Counted from the stretch's first letter, positions 17,616 through 25,435 are shown. The stretch is 64,000 nt of DNA from Niallia nealsonii (GCF_002835805.1 NZ_PISE01000043.1:1-64000), one strand, 5' to 3'. Numbers and translations are program-made. Notes: generated from the letters alone by a model not told the origin.

Positions 17616-18146
17616 TCATTTTCCAGTGTTGCATTCACAATGCCCTGAACTACATTTATAATACCGACAAATTGGACAATCTAAATGAGTCTTATAACTT
17701 AAAGGTTGACCACATTTATAACAATTGGTATCTCTATCTGGAATAATTTCATGTGCTAGATAATGATTACTAAATTCTTGTGCTCCAATTTTTTTAGTAC
17801 ATTCTATTATATCAAATTTATGATCAATAGGGCTTGGAGCTACAGCTTTTATTTCCCATCCAGTTTCCTGTAAAGTCTTAACATAAACTGTTGTTCCTTC
17901 AGTAAAATATTTAAGTGGACTTTTCTTATATAAAGTTATATCTTTTTCAATTACTTTAATATATTTTATTTCTTCATTTATATCTTGGTCACAATTTAAT
18001 ATTAATATCTCATTCCTGCTTATTACTTTAAAAATCCGAAATAAATGGTTTATATCTCCCTTATAATTAACATAATCCCCTTGTTTAAAATATACTACAT
18101 TTGGTTTATTCAAAATGCTATCTTTTAACCGTATAGTAATCGCCAT
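17616..18146 (-). CDS. Hypothetical protein with a C-terminal zinc ribbon
   Basis: 176-aa protein. The first 125 residues are strand-rich with no recognised domain (VVYFKQGDYVNYKGDINHLF, GTTVYVKTLQETGWEIKA look like small beta-barrel repeats). The C-terminus has cysteines in CYKCG, CPIC, CSSGHCEC, a likely treble or double zinc site. GGAGGT lies 8 bases before the ATG. It runs against the surrounding genes and may be prophage cargo. Confidence 0.7.
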   Translation of the reverse strand: MAITIRLKDSILNKPNVVYFKQGDYVNYKGDINHLFRIFKVISRNEILILNCDQDINEEIKYIKVIEKDITLYKKSPLKYFTEGTTVYVKTLQETGWEIKAVAPSPIDHKFDIIECTKKIGAQEFSNHYLAHEIIPDRDTNCYKCGQPLSYKTHLDCPICRYYKCSSGHCECNTGK

Positions 18147-18294
18147 TTTAGTACCTCCAGATATCGATTTACATCAATATTATAGAGGATTATTTTGGGT
18201 AAGTGTACAAATATTTACAAAAGAAATATATTTAAAGAATTTTAGCAGGTATATGGTATGAATTATACGAAAGAGAGTTTTGTTTGAAATAGTA

Positions 18295-18441
18295 TTATTT
18301 GTTTTGGTTGTCTTTCTCACTATCAAATATGTCATCAATTAGTTGATCTATTTTTTCCTTATTCTTAGCTTCTCTTGCACTATCTCTTATTTCATCTAAC
18401 AATTCATCTTTATCTTCTTTATTCAAATAACTTTCTTTCAA
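18295..18441 (-). CDS. Small acidic/basic helical protein
   Basis: 48-aa minus-strand frame, TTG start, with AAAGGAGTG upstream. It opens MKESYLNKEDKDELLDEIRD and is almost entirely charged helix. No family recognised. The good ribosome site is the main support. Confidence 0.55.
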   Translation of the reverse strand: MKESYLNKEDKDELLDEIRDSAREAKNKEKIDQLIDDIFDSEKDNQNK

Positions 18442-18590
18442 TTATTATCACTCCTTTGTTCATTGTATGAAGCATGTATGTGAATTATTGAGAATTAAAG
18501 GATATATATTCCAATATATAGAAGTAGTACTCATTAAGACTTCTGAGACGGATAGACACAAAATAAATTATTGAAAAAGGAGGTAATTGA

Positions 18591-18752
18591 ATGAAATTGC
18601 CTAATAAAGAAGGGGTTAAATTATATAAGCAAATAGAAACTGAATACGGAATGCTATATATCTATATTAATTACAATGTAACAAAAGAAGAATCTGATAT
18701 GAGATTAAAGAGGTATCTTATGACTAAGTATAAAGCAGAAGGAAAACTGTAA
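18591..18752 (+). CDS. Micro-protein A1 of a duplicated pair
   Basis: 53-aa protein containing GVKLYKQIETEYGMLYIYIN and ending in basic residues. AAGGAGG lies 7-13 bases before the ATG. It is paralogous to the gene at 18978 (GVELYKEIKTKHGMVYIYID): same length class, same YxxI....GM-YIYI core, same basic end. First gene of an A1-B1-A2-B2 row. I know no family or function. Confidence 0.7.
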   Translation: MKLPNKEGVKLYKQIETEYGMLYIYINYNVTKEESDMRLKRYLMTKYKAEGKL

Positions 18753-18829
18753 TGTAATATTTAATTGATATATGTTCAAAAGAATATCAACAATCAAGAT
18801 ATGTATGTGAAAGAAAAGGGGTGAATGGA

Positions 18830-18976
18830 ATGATTTATGAAGTTAAAGATAGGAATAAACCCGATTATAAATTAATTGCGGAGGCTTTAATTGAATTAGA
18901 TATTAGATTAAAAGCAACAGAAATTATAGAGGAAAAAGAGCTTCCTTCTAATAATCAAGATAAAGGGAGGCTGTAA
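18830..18976 (+). CDS. Micro-protein B1 of a duplicated pair
   Basis: 48-aa protein with IYEVKDRNKPDYKLIAEALI and ELDIRL near the middle, paralogous to the gene at 19147 (IYEVTSVNEPDYKLIVEALI, NLDLRL). AAGGGGTGAA precedes the ATG. It ends one base before A2, so B1 and A2 are tightly linked. Function unknown. Confidence 0.7.
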   Translation: MIYEVKDRNKPDYKLIAEALIELDIRLKATEIIEEKELPSNNQDKGRL

Positions 18977-18977
18977 A

Positions 18978-19154
18978 ATGGAAGTCGGAGTTAAATATGA
19001 TGAGCCTGGAGTGGAGTTGTATAAAGAAATAAAGACAAAACATGGCATGGTATATATTTACATAGATCATAATGTACCTATAGAAGATACCAAGGAAAGA
19101 ATAAAAAACTATTTAGTTCAAAGGTATGGAAGAGAAGGTAGAAATATTGAGTAA
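18978..19154 (+). CDS. Micro-protein A2 of a duplicated pair
   Basis: 58-aa paralogue of A1, with VKYDEPGVELYKEIKTKHGM and VYIYIDHNVPIEDTKERI. Its ribosome site AAAGGGAGG lies in the last codons of B1. The last codons overlap the TTG start of B2 by eight bases. Confidence 0.7.
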   Translation: MEVGVKYDEPGVELYKEIKTKHGMVYIYIDHNVPIEDTKERIKNYLVQRYGREGRNIE

Positions 19155-19299
19155 TAAAGATAGAGAAAATAAAAAGAGAAATAAAAGTGAAATTTATGAA
19201 GTAACTAGTGTGAATGAGCCAGATTACAAATTGATTGTAGAAGCCTTGATTAATTTGGATCTTAGGTTGAGTAACAAAGAAAATAAAACTGATAGTTAA
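19147..19299 (+). CDS. Micro-protein B2 of a duplicated pair
   Basis: 50-aa paralogue of B1. TTG start inside the end of A2, with AGAAGGTAG upstream. The conserved core IYEV...PDYKLI-EALI-LD-RL is followed by a polar tail. A strong terminator follows within five bases, closing the four-gene row. Confidence 0.65.
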   Translation: MSNKDRENKKRNKSEIYEVTSVNEPDYKLIVEALINLDLRLSNKENKTDS

Positions 19300-19303
19300 A
19301 AGA

Positions 19304-19338
19304 AACAGGTATGGAATAATTTCTATACCTGTTTTTAT
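19304..19338 (+). terminator. Terminator of the micro-gene row
   Basis: AACAGGTAT / ATACCTGTT with 12-base loop and TTTT. Confidence 0.85.
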
Positions 19339-19511
19339 TATCCTAGTTTCTTCATTATTATATAGGATGAAAAATAAACTAGATAAATTAAAAGATTATA
19401 ATATATTTGTGGACAGTCTATATTTATCATGATATATTTTTCTTAATAGAAAATTAGTTTCGGATTAGTCACAAACGTTGATGTATTAAGGGGCGCTTAT
19501 TGGCAATCTTT

Positions 19512-19621
19512 AACCATCCCAAAAGAAAATCAATCAAATGATGTCAGCAATGAACAAACAACAAGGAAAATAAGGTTGTTTAACTTATTGCTGGGCTATC
19601 AAGGGTGATAGCTTAAATGGG
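19512..19621 (+). repeat. attR: displaced yneF 3' end
   Basis: Second copy of the 110-bp repeat. It contains the last 20 codons of yneF without a start (stop at 19571-19573). The DNA to its right (19622-19775) should be the native sequence downstream of yneF, ending in the terminator AACCACTTATTC / GAATAAGTGGTT with T6. Confidence 0.9.
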
Positions 19622-19775
19622 AGTGCATATATAAGACAAGTTTACTTTAAACATTATTTTTTATGAAATAAATGTTTTATCATATATTTGGTTTATTTAT
19701 GCGTTATTTTTCATTAAAAATGCAAAACCACTTATTCTATGGGGAAATTAGCCAGTTGAATAAGTGGTTTTTTAT

Positions 19776-19981
19776 CATGCATTAACGGGTTTTGATGCCC
19801 ATCTAAGGAATGATAAGAGAAAACAAGAAATCTAGTTAGGCAGAAACTTACTGAGTAAAAGTCTAAATATAAAAGTGAACAGACTAAGAAGCCACGTCCT
19901 TAGTCTGTGTGGCCTATATCTATAGGCCTCTACAATCAATGGGGGCGTGGAACCCCCTCACTGATTGTTAATTTCACTTTA
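19776..19981. repeat. Dispersed structured repeat, copy 1 (full length)
   Basis: 206 bases directly 3' of TTTAT, in the U-tract of the yneF terminator. Opens CATGCATTAACGGG, has the conserved loop AATGATAAGAGAAAACAAGA, and ends TTTCACTTTA. Extra hairpins: CAGACTAAG / CTTAGTCTG, GGCCTATA / TATAGGCC, and ACAATCA..GGGGG / CCCCC..TGATTGT; CCACG and CGTGG could pair between them. Confidence 0.75.
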
Positions 19982-20216
19982 TATGAATAGTGAAGCTGGA
20001 ATAGTATTTTTTAACGGGGAGATTGGGTAAAAGGATAGGGTAAATTAGCTGGTTTATTGTTTAGTAGCTGATTGTTTATTTTTAATTATCTTATATTTAG
20101 TGTTTATTAGTATATCTAAAAATTCAAAAAACAAAATAGGTATTTTTTGGAACAGAAGTTTAAAAAGAAGTTGATTAAAAGAATAATGGCATTAATTAGG
20201 AAGAAGACATACGTTT
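19982..20216. other. Intergenic, nothing recognised
   Basis: AT-rich gap between repeat copy 1 and the Spo0E-like gene. I see no supported gene; a 63-codon plus-strand frame at 20147 lacks a ribosome site and overlaps the phosphatase gene. Confidence 0.5.
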
Positions 20217-20372
20217 TTATTTTTTTTCGTGTGTGTTATATTTATTTAATAATTGATCTAATTCTTGGCTGCAAGCAATGGTTGCATGTGCAGAAAAACC
20301 ATATTTTTTTGCAATATTTATTAATTCTTCTCTTTTAGATTCAATTAGATACAGTAAGTGTCCTTTTGACAT
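20217..20372 (-). CDS. ynzD: Spo0E-like aspartyl-phosphate phosphatase
   Basis: 51-aa protein with the Spo0E-family signature: helix LLYLIESKREELINIAKKYG, then SQELDQLLNKY. These small phosphatases remove phosphate from Spo0A~P and delay sporulation. The ATG at 20372 has AAAGGA 9 bases upstream; longer frames are not supported. B. subtilis has ynzD at this place between yneF and ccdA, hence the symbol. Opposite in direction to ccdA. Confidence 0.88.
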   Translation of the reverse strand: MSKGHLLYLIESKREELINIAKKYGFSAHATIACSQELDQLLNKYNTHEKK

Positions 20373-20677
20373 CGCTGTTTGTCCTTTCCATTTTATAATA
20401 GGATGGGTTTGCATAAAAAGCATGGAAGTAATTAAATTGCTGCCACTGCTTACAAACAACTTGGAAAGTAGCAGAGTGGAAGTGTATCTGCTATTTGGAG
20501 CAATAGTTTAATGTGTATATATTTTAAATTTTCTGCTTATTTGTAAAAAAATGAAAAACCTTTATTAAGATAATTATAACGATACTTGGAATTAAATGCA
20601 AAAAAATTGATATCGACATATATTTTGACAGAGGACATATAAGTAAATAGAAAGGCAGGAAAAAAGGAGGGTCATTT

Positions 20678-21385
20678 TTGACGGATATTAATTTATTTTT
20701 AGCTTTAGGAGCGGGATTTTTAAGTTTTATATCTCCTTGTTGTTTGCCCCTTTATCCAGCATTTTTATCCTACATAACAGGAATGTCACTTGAAGAAATG
20801 AAACAAGAAAGTGTGTTGTTGCATAGAAAAAGTTTTCTGCATACCATCTTATTTCTTTTTGGGTTTTCTTTTATTTTTATTGCTATGGCTTATGGAACAT
20901 CGTTTATCGGCAATTTTTTTTATATGTATCAAGATGAAATAAGAAGAGTAGGGGCCATCATTATTTTTATATTTGGTCTATTTATTTTAGGGGTGATAAG
21001 GCCATCCTTTTTAATAAAGGAACATCGTTATTCATTTAAAAATCGACCTTCTGGTTTTTTTGGCACTTTTCTTATTGGGATGAGCTTTGCTGCTGGCTGG
21101 ACTCCTTGCAATGGACCTATTTTAGGTGCTGTCCTTACTCTTGCAGGGACAAACCCTGAATCTAGTTTTGTTTATATGGGGAGCTATATACTAGGATTCT
21201 CTATTCCTTTTTTGCTGCTTACCTTTTTTATTGGGAGTACAAAGAAGTTAAGAAAATATAATCACTTATGGATGAATATAGGTGGAGCGATGATGCTTGT
21301 GATGGGAGTAGTGCTATACTTTAATGGCATGGTATGGATTAATGGTATTTTAAGTCCTCTGTTTGGAGAGTTTACTGGTTTTTAA
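20678..21385 (+). CDS. ccdA: Cytochrome c biogenesis protein CcdA
   Basis: 235-aa polytopic protein with six predicted helices, moving reducing power from thioredoxin across the membrane for cytochrome c maturation and spore-cortex synthesis. The redox cysteines lie in [12 protein letters not shown] (helix 1) and [10 protein letters not shown] (helix 4). The second cysteine in SPCC, and N after TPC, are small deviations from SPCVLP and TPCIGP. TTG start with AAAAGGAGGG 8 bases before. Followed by yneI and yneJ as in B. subtilis. Confidence 0.95.
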   Translation: MTDINLFLALGAGFLSFISPCCLPLYPAFLSYITGMSLEEMKQESVLLHRKSFLHTILFLFGFSFIFIAMAYGTSFIGNFFYMYQDEIRRVGAIIIFIFGLFILGVIRPSFLIKEHRYSFKNRPSGFFGTFLIGMSFAAGWTPCNGPILGAVLTLAGTNPESSFVYMGSYILGFSIPFLLLTFFIGSTKKLRKYNHLWMNIGGAMMLVMGVVLYFNGMVWINGILSPLFGEFTGF

Positions 21386-21618
21386 AAAATATGTGATTCA
21401 TGTTCTCTTATTTGGATAAATAGGGGAGTTGTTTATAGAACAACTATATTTTTCACTTATTTGATAATGGGAGCTGAAATCTGTTCTTTAACAATCGAAT
21501 CGATAAATATTTATATTGAAAAGAATGGGAATTTTAGATATAGTGAATATTGTACCATTGTAAATGGTACAATGGTATTAATTTTGAACTTCTGTTGCGT
21601 GTTAAGGAGGAAACAATA

Positions 21619-21978
21619 TTGGCAAGAATATTAATTGTGGATGATGCAAAGTTTATGAGAATGACTCTTACTAATATTCTCACAAAAGCAAATCATGTGG
21701 TGGTTGGTGAAGGGGAGAATGGGAAAGAAGCTATTCGCTTGTTTCGCGAGTTGGATCCTGATATTGTCACAATGGATATTACGATGCCTGAAATGAGCGG
21801 ATTAGATGCAGTCAAGGAAATACGAAATGAATTTTCTGATGCAAAAATTATTATGTGTTCTGCAATGGGACAGCAGAAGATGGTAGTAGAGGCGATTGAG
21901 GCAGGTGCAAAAGATTTTATTGTGAAACCTTTTGATGAAAATAGAGTAATAGATGCCATAAATAGAGTCCTCGGTTAA
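21619..21978 (+). CDS. yneI: Stand-alone CheY-like response regulator YneI
   Basis: 119-aa single receiver domain. The acidic pocket is VDDAKFMR, the phosphate acceptor Asp lies in DIVTMDITMPEMSG (about residue 53), the switch Ser in IMCSAMG, and the lysine in DFIVKPFDE. There is no output domain. The TTG at 21619 has AAGGAGGAAA upstream; an earlier in-frame start has none. Located between ccdA and ccdC in many Bacillus; its partner is unknown. Confidence 0.93.
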   Translation: MARILIVDDAKFMRMTLTNILTKANHVVVGEGENGKEAIRLFRELDPDIVTMDITMPEMSGLDAVKEIRNEFSDAKIIMCSAMGQQKMVVEAIEAGAKDFIVKPFDENRVIDAINRVLG

Positions 21979-22072
21979 TAAAAAGCATGTAAATTGGCAG
22001 AAATATTATGGCGTTAAAAAGTAAAAAAGAACTTTTGGCAATAAAAACTACATAGAAATTTTTGCATGGAAA

Positions 22073-22105
22073 GGATATGATAAAGTGGATCATATCCATT
22101 TTACT
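22073..22105 (+). terminator. Hairpin after yneI
   Basis: Perfect 9-bp arms GGATATGAT / ATCATATCC, 7-base loop, followed by ATTTTACT; modest U-tract. Confidence 0.6.
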
Positions 22106-22190
22106 ATGTTGGAATACATGGTATACTAAGTTTTTAGATTTAGTATAATAATAGGAAAACAATTATTAGATTAAAAAGGGGATATAATAA

Positions 22191-22667
22191 ATGACATCGG
22201 TCATTATTTCATCTGTTATTGCTGTTTTTATGGGAATAGCTGTTACTTTTGCTCGTATGAAGGCGGCAAAAAAACCAGTTTCTGCAAAAAAAATTATTCT
22301 TCCTCCACTCTTTATGAGTACAGGTGCACTTATGTTTGTATCTCCGATTTTTGCTGTTACAGGAAAGGAAATAGTGGAAGCAGCAATCATTGGTATGTTA
22401 TTTTCTATTCTTTTGATTAAAACATCTAAATTTGAAGTTCGTGAAAACGATATCTATTTAAAGCGTTCACGAGCATTTGTTTTTATATTATTTGGTTTAT
22501 TAGCCATTCGAATTATTGCCAAGCTGATACTAAGCAGTACTATTGATGTAGGCCAATTAAGCGGCATGTTCTGGATATTGGCATTTAGCATGATTGTTCC
22601 ATGGAGAATTGCCATGCTTTATTCTTACAGAAGACTAGCGAAACAATTAGATGCATCATTCAAATGA
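22191..22667 (+). CDS. yneJ: CcdC/YneJ membrane protein
   Basis: 158-aa protein with about four membrane helices (SVIIS SVIAVFMGIAV; ILPPLFMSTGALMFVSPIFA; EAAIIGMLFSILLI; FVFILFGLLAIRIIAKLIL). The CcdC/DUF1453 pattern ARMKAAKKPVSAKKIILPP is clear. It belongs to the ccdA-yneI-yneJ set; in B. subtilis it is not essential for cytochrome c synthesis. AAAGGGG precedes the ATG. Confidence 0.88.
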   Translation: MTSVIISSVIAVFMGIAVTFARMKAAKKPVSAKKIILPPLFMSTGALMFVSPIFAVTGKEIVEAAIIGMLFSILLIKTSKFEVRENDIYLKRSRAFVFILFGLLAIRIIAKLILSSTIDVGQLSGMFWILAFSMIVPWRIAMLYSYRRLAKQLDASFK

Positions 22668-22766
22668 TATATTTGCTCTATATAGAGAGGAAATGAGAGT
22701 AAGATGATGATGAGGCGATTATCAATTATGATTATTTTCCTACTATATAAGTGTGATGGTTTTTAT

Positions 22767-22860
22767 CACGCATTAACAGGCTTTTGCTCCCCACCTAAGG
22801 GATGATAAGAGAAAACGAGACATTTTAGGTGGGGAGAAATCTGATTGAAGTTACACTTTA
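22767..22860. repeat. Dispersed structured repeat, copy 2
   Basis: 94 bases directly 3' of TTTAT. CACGCATTAACAGG, stem CCCCACCTAA / TTAGGTGGGG around GGGATGATAAGAGAAAACGA, ends TTACACTTTA. Short form without the second hairpin set. Confidence 0.75.
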
Positions 22861-22968
22861 TTGGAAATTAAAATATGTATGAGAAATGACATAAATAGGA
22901 CGGAAAAATGAAAAAAAACCATGAGCTTAAATAAAGTGTACCCTTTGTAAAGGACATTTTAAAAAAGG

Positions 22969-23873
22969 CTAGGCGGATTTAAGAAGATGATTTCTGTATT
23001 GAACAGGGGTCATCTTTTTTAAATTCCATTGATATCTGTAGTGATTGTAATAAATCATATATTGCTTAATTTCATGTTTTAGTTCGTCTAGAGTTGTACA
23101 TGATTTAATAGTGGATTTGTCTTTAAAATGACCAAAGAAGGATTCTTGAGGAGTGTTATCCCAACAGTTTCCAGATGGACGTAATCCAAGTTTCTTCACT
23201 AGTTTTTGGAAGTCAGGGTGTGTATAGTGGGTCCCTTGATCAGAGTGTACCAATGCATCTTCTGCTTTTCTAAAATTTCGATTCTTCTTTAACTTTAGAA
23301 AGGTGTCTGTAGCTAAATCCATCGTGATAGGGTCTGATACATGATAGGCCAAAATTTCATTGGTTGAACTATCTTAAATTGTCGACAAATAGGCTTTCTG
23401 ACCCTTCCCATAAAACAAATAGGTGATATCGGTTAGGAGTACTTTCCCAGGGATATCTTGCTTAAATTGTCGGTTCAATAGGTTTGGTACAACTCTGTGT
23501 TCTTGTGTGGCTTTCATCATTCGTCTATAAGGATTTGCCTTTCGGATGGGGCAAATAATACCGTATTTCTTCCAATCCTTTTCAAATTGTAGACAACACT
23601 AAATTGACCCGCCAAAGTCATTTTAATTGGACGTGCCCCTTTTTTACAGCCCCTAAAACGGAATGCCTTTAATAGGTTTTCTTTTACTTCTTCATCCTCT
23701 TTATCCTTTTGTTTTCTTCGATCCTGTGACTCCAAAGAAAAGTAATGATAGTATCCACTTCTTGAAACCTCAGCTATCTCACAAAGGTAACTTACCCTGT
23801 TTGTTAATTGGTATTTTTCTATCACAGAACGAATAAGAATATATTTTCGGCTTGGAGGCCGTACTACTTTTTC
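22969..23873 (-). pseudogene. IS3 transposase OrfB, frameshifted with a stop
   Basis: Integrase-core transposase read from 23873. The N-terminal part (EKYQLTNRVSYLCEIAEVSR SGYY) shifts frame near 23580 (continues KYGIICPIRKANPYRRMM), and the DDE domain is cut by TAA at 23374-23376 within LSTI*DSSTNEILAYHV. The catalytic triad is recognisable: TDITY, HSDQGTHY, QESFFGHFKD. Two lesions make it inactive. OrfB would normally be made by -1 frameshifting at AAAAAG near the orfA end. Confidence 0.9.
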
Positions 23874-24277
23874 ATCCCCCTTTCCGCAAAACGAATCTTT
23901 TTTAAGAGCTCATTTTCTGCTTTCAATAGGTTGATTTGTGCTTCTAAGCGTAGATTCTTTTCCTCGAGGGAAAGCTCTCTTTCTAAAGAACGTCCAGAAT
24001 TTCCAGCTCTAGTGTCGCTTAATCCGGTTACACCGTTCTTTTTGTATGCTGCTTGCCATCTTTTACTTGCTGCATTGATTCTTACCATTCCAATGATTTC
24101 TGTATCAAATCCACATTCTTCAAAGATATGTCTAGAAAATTTCCCTTTTTCCTTCTCCGCAATAAATATCCTCTTAAACTCATCGGTGTAGGTAATCCTT
24201 TTAGTGCTTACCGATTTTGTATAAGGGTTAGCTGATAATAGGTTGATCTCTTTATCTGTAAATGTCTTTTTACTCAT
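23864..24277 (-). CDS. IS3-family OrfA (HTH protein)
   Basis: 137-aa protein with an N-terminal helix-turn-helix (RITYTDEFKRIFIAEKEKGK ... IFEECGFDTEIIGMVRINAA) and a C-terminal leucine-zipper helix (LEEKNLRLEAQINLLKAENE LLKKI). Intact in sequence, but its partner OrfB is dead, so at most it acts as an inhibitor or relic. GGGGGAAAT precedes the ATG. Confidence 0.88.
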   Translation of the reverse strand: MSKKTFTDKEINLLSANPYTKSVSTKRITYTDEFKRIFIAEKEKGKFSRHIFEECGFDTEIIGMVRINAASKRWQAAYKKNGVTGLSDTRAGNSGRSLERELSLEEKNLRLEAQINLLKAENELLKKIRFAERGMKK

Positions 24278-24386
24278 AATTTCCCCCAGTCTCTACTATG
24301 TTGTCTATTTATAATTATACAAAAAAATACCCTATAGATAGACTTTTTTAATTGTCTATTCTATAGGGTACATTTTAAAATGCAAC

Positions 24387-24662
24387 TCATGGTTTTTTTT
24401 CATTTTTTTGTTTAAAAGGATTTTGTTTATTCCACATTTGATGGCCTAGAACGGACACACCTGTTGCTAAAATACCGTTAGTTATCGCTTGAAAAGTAAA
24501 CCCGTAAGCAAATATTGCAAGGAGGACAGATGAGGCAAGCAAAATCCAAATAATAAGCCAGTCTACAATTTTTGGTGTCTGTTTTAATGCATACCCTAGC
24601 ACCCATAAAACAGGTATTAATATATAATAGTTTTCATTTAAATACTCTTTTAATAACTCCAT
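24387..24662 (-). CDS. Phage holin family protein
   Basis: 91-aa membrane protein: YYILIPVLWVLGYALKQTPK, IVDWLIIWILLASSVLLAIF and AITNGILATGVSVLGHQMW. The order LIPVLW...TPKI-DW...GIL-TG-SV-GHQ matches the Phage_holin_5 type. The ATG at 24662 has GGGGA upstream; the 24677 ATG is less likely. Its last codons (NEKKP stop) lie in the sequence that is inverted on the far side of the IS, so the C-terminus may have been changed by the insertion. In Bacillus such genes are also found away from prophages, beside DUF1659/DUF2922 genes as here. Confidence 0.78.
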   Translation of the reverse strand: MELLKEYLNENYYILIPVLWVLGYALKQTPKIVDWLIIWILLASSVLLAIFAYGFTFQAITNGILATGVSVLGHQMWNKQNPFKQKNEKKP

Positions 24663-24821
24663 TGTATTTTCCCCCATAAGTTCAGTTGCAATATAGTATG
24701 AAAAGGTGAGGATGTTCGTTTATTCAAATAACTAAATTTCCCTAAAAATAGAGAAAAGAAATAATCACCCTGTCTTTTTTTTTTGTATTTTTCTATATAA
24801 AGGGTGAAGGGAGGTGAGAAA

Positions 24822-25040
24822 ATGGCACAAGCAAAATTTATGGAAACAGTGGTGAAAATGAATTTTCGAACAGGTATGAAGGAAAACGGTGAATCTATTT
24901 ATAGCAGTAAATCATTACGAAATATTAAAGATGCCGCTACAGCAGAAGAAATTATGCAAGTGACACAGGCTTTGGCTTCGTTAGTAAGCTATCCCCTTGA
25001 ATCGGTTGTGAAAAATGACAGTTTTGATTTATCTAAATAA
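24822..25040 (+). CDS. DUF1659 family protein
   Basis: 72-aa small protein of DUF1659: AQAKFMETVVKMNFRTGMKE, SSKSLRNIKDAATAEEIMQV and a C-terminal VVKNDSFDL. Function unknown. ATG at 24822 with GGGAGGTGAG 4-13 bases upstream; a GTG at 24804 overlaps the site. First of a DUF1659-DUF2922-YvrJ row that recurs in Bacillus. Confidence 0.88.
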   Translation: MAQAKFMETVVKMNFRTGMKENGESIYSSKSLRNIKDAATAEEIMQVTQALASLVSYPLESVVKNDSFDLSK

Positions 25041-25159
25041 TGATAGTTTAGTAGATTAGGGGATTTCTGGTTCATTCATTGCAAAAGGATATTTTTATGA
25101 ATGAACGAGAAATCAGTATAGTGCTTATTTTATATAAAATATAAAGGGAGGAAAAGGAA

Positions 25160-25375
25160 ATGGCGAAAATGCTGGAATTAACATTTGGAAATGAAAATGG
25201 AAAAACGACAAAAATATCATTAGATGGTCCAATTGAGCCTGTTGATACACAAAAAATTTTAGCGGCTATGCAAAGCATTATTCAAGCGAATATTTTTGTG
25301 ACAACAAATGGAGCGTTTGTTTCTGCACAAGGGATACGTCTTATTGAACGCAATGTTACTGATTATGAAGTTTAA
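25160..25375 (+). CDS. DUF2922 family protein
   Basis: 71-aa protein of DUF2922: KMLELTFGNENGKTTKISLD, AMQSIIQANIF, GAFVSAQGIRLIERNVTDYE. Function unknown; typical partner of DUF1659. AAGGGAGGAAAAGG precedes the ATG. Confidence 0.88.
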   Translation: MAKMLELTFGNENGKTTKISLDGPIEPVDTQKILAAMQSIIQANIFVTTNGAFVSAQGIRLIERNVTDYEV

Positions 25376-25435
25376 TTAAAAGGTTATTCTCTTAAAGTTT
25401 TATTATTTTTAACCGGAAAAGTGGAAGAAGTAGGT

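Larger units (their letters stand above)
9271..19621 (+). mobile_element. Decayed prophage integrated in the 3' end of yneF
   Basis: Bounded by perfect 110-bp direct repeats (9271-9380, 19512-19621). Order: tyrosine recombinase, truncated SinI-like gene, broken tail protein, XhlA, holin with a stop, M15 endolysin, small genes and a Cro/CI-type regulator, FtsK-like ATPase, replication-relaxation protein, pilin-like membrane protein, zinc-ribbon protein, four micro-genes. This follows normal prophage order (integration genes, tail, lysis, distal cargo) with everything between the lysogeny genes and the tail missing. That implies one large internal deletion with a junction near 10510-10526. No capsid, portal, terminase or replication initiator is present. 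Confidence 0.85.
22937..24372 (-). mobile_element. IS3-family element (IS150-like), inactivated
   Basis: Terminal inverted repeats TGTACCCTTTGTAAAGGACA (22937) and TGTACCCTATAGAATAGACA (inward from 24372). Carries orfA and a broken orfB. The inverted match continues outward: AAAAATGAAAAAAAACCATGAG lies on both sides in opposite orientation, so no ordinary target duplication is visible. The right flank supplies the last codons of the holin-like gene at 24387. Confidence 0.85.

Noticed and set aside
18591-19299. CRISPR-like array
   Set aside because: Periodicity at 18591-19299 comes from duplicated protein genes; no short identical repeats with spacers occur anywhere in the window.
9271-19621. 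Integrative conjugative element
   Set aside because: FtsK-like, relaxation and pilin-like genes suggested it, but there is no relaxase, VirB4 or VirB6, while tail and lysis genes in prophage order are present.
19776-19981. Riboswitch
   Set aside because: Structured, but found in five places, mostly downstream of terminators and not upstream of genes; a mobile or guide-RNA-like repeat fits better.
20147-20511. Plus-strand frames over the Spo0E-like gene
   Set aside because: Overlap a gene with a clear SQELD motif and its own ribosome site; no support for a second gene.
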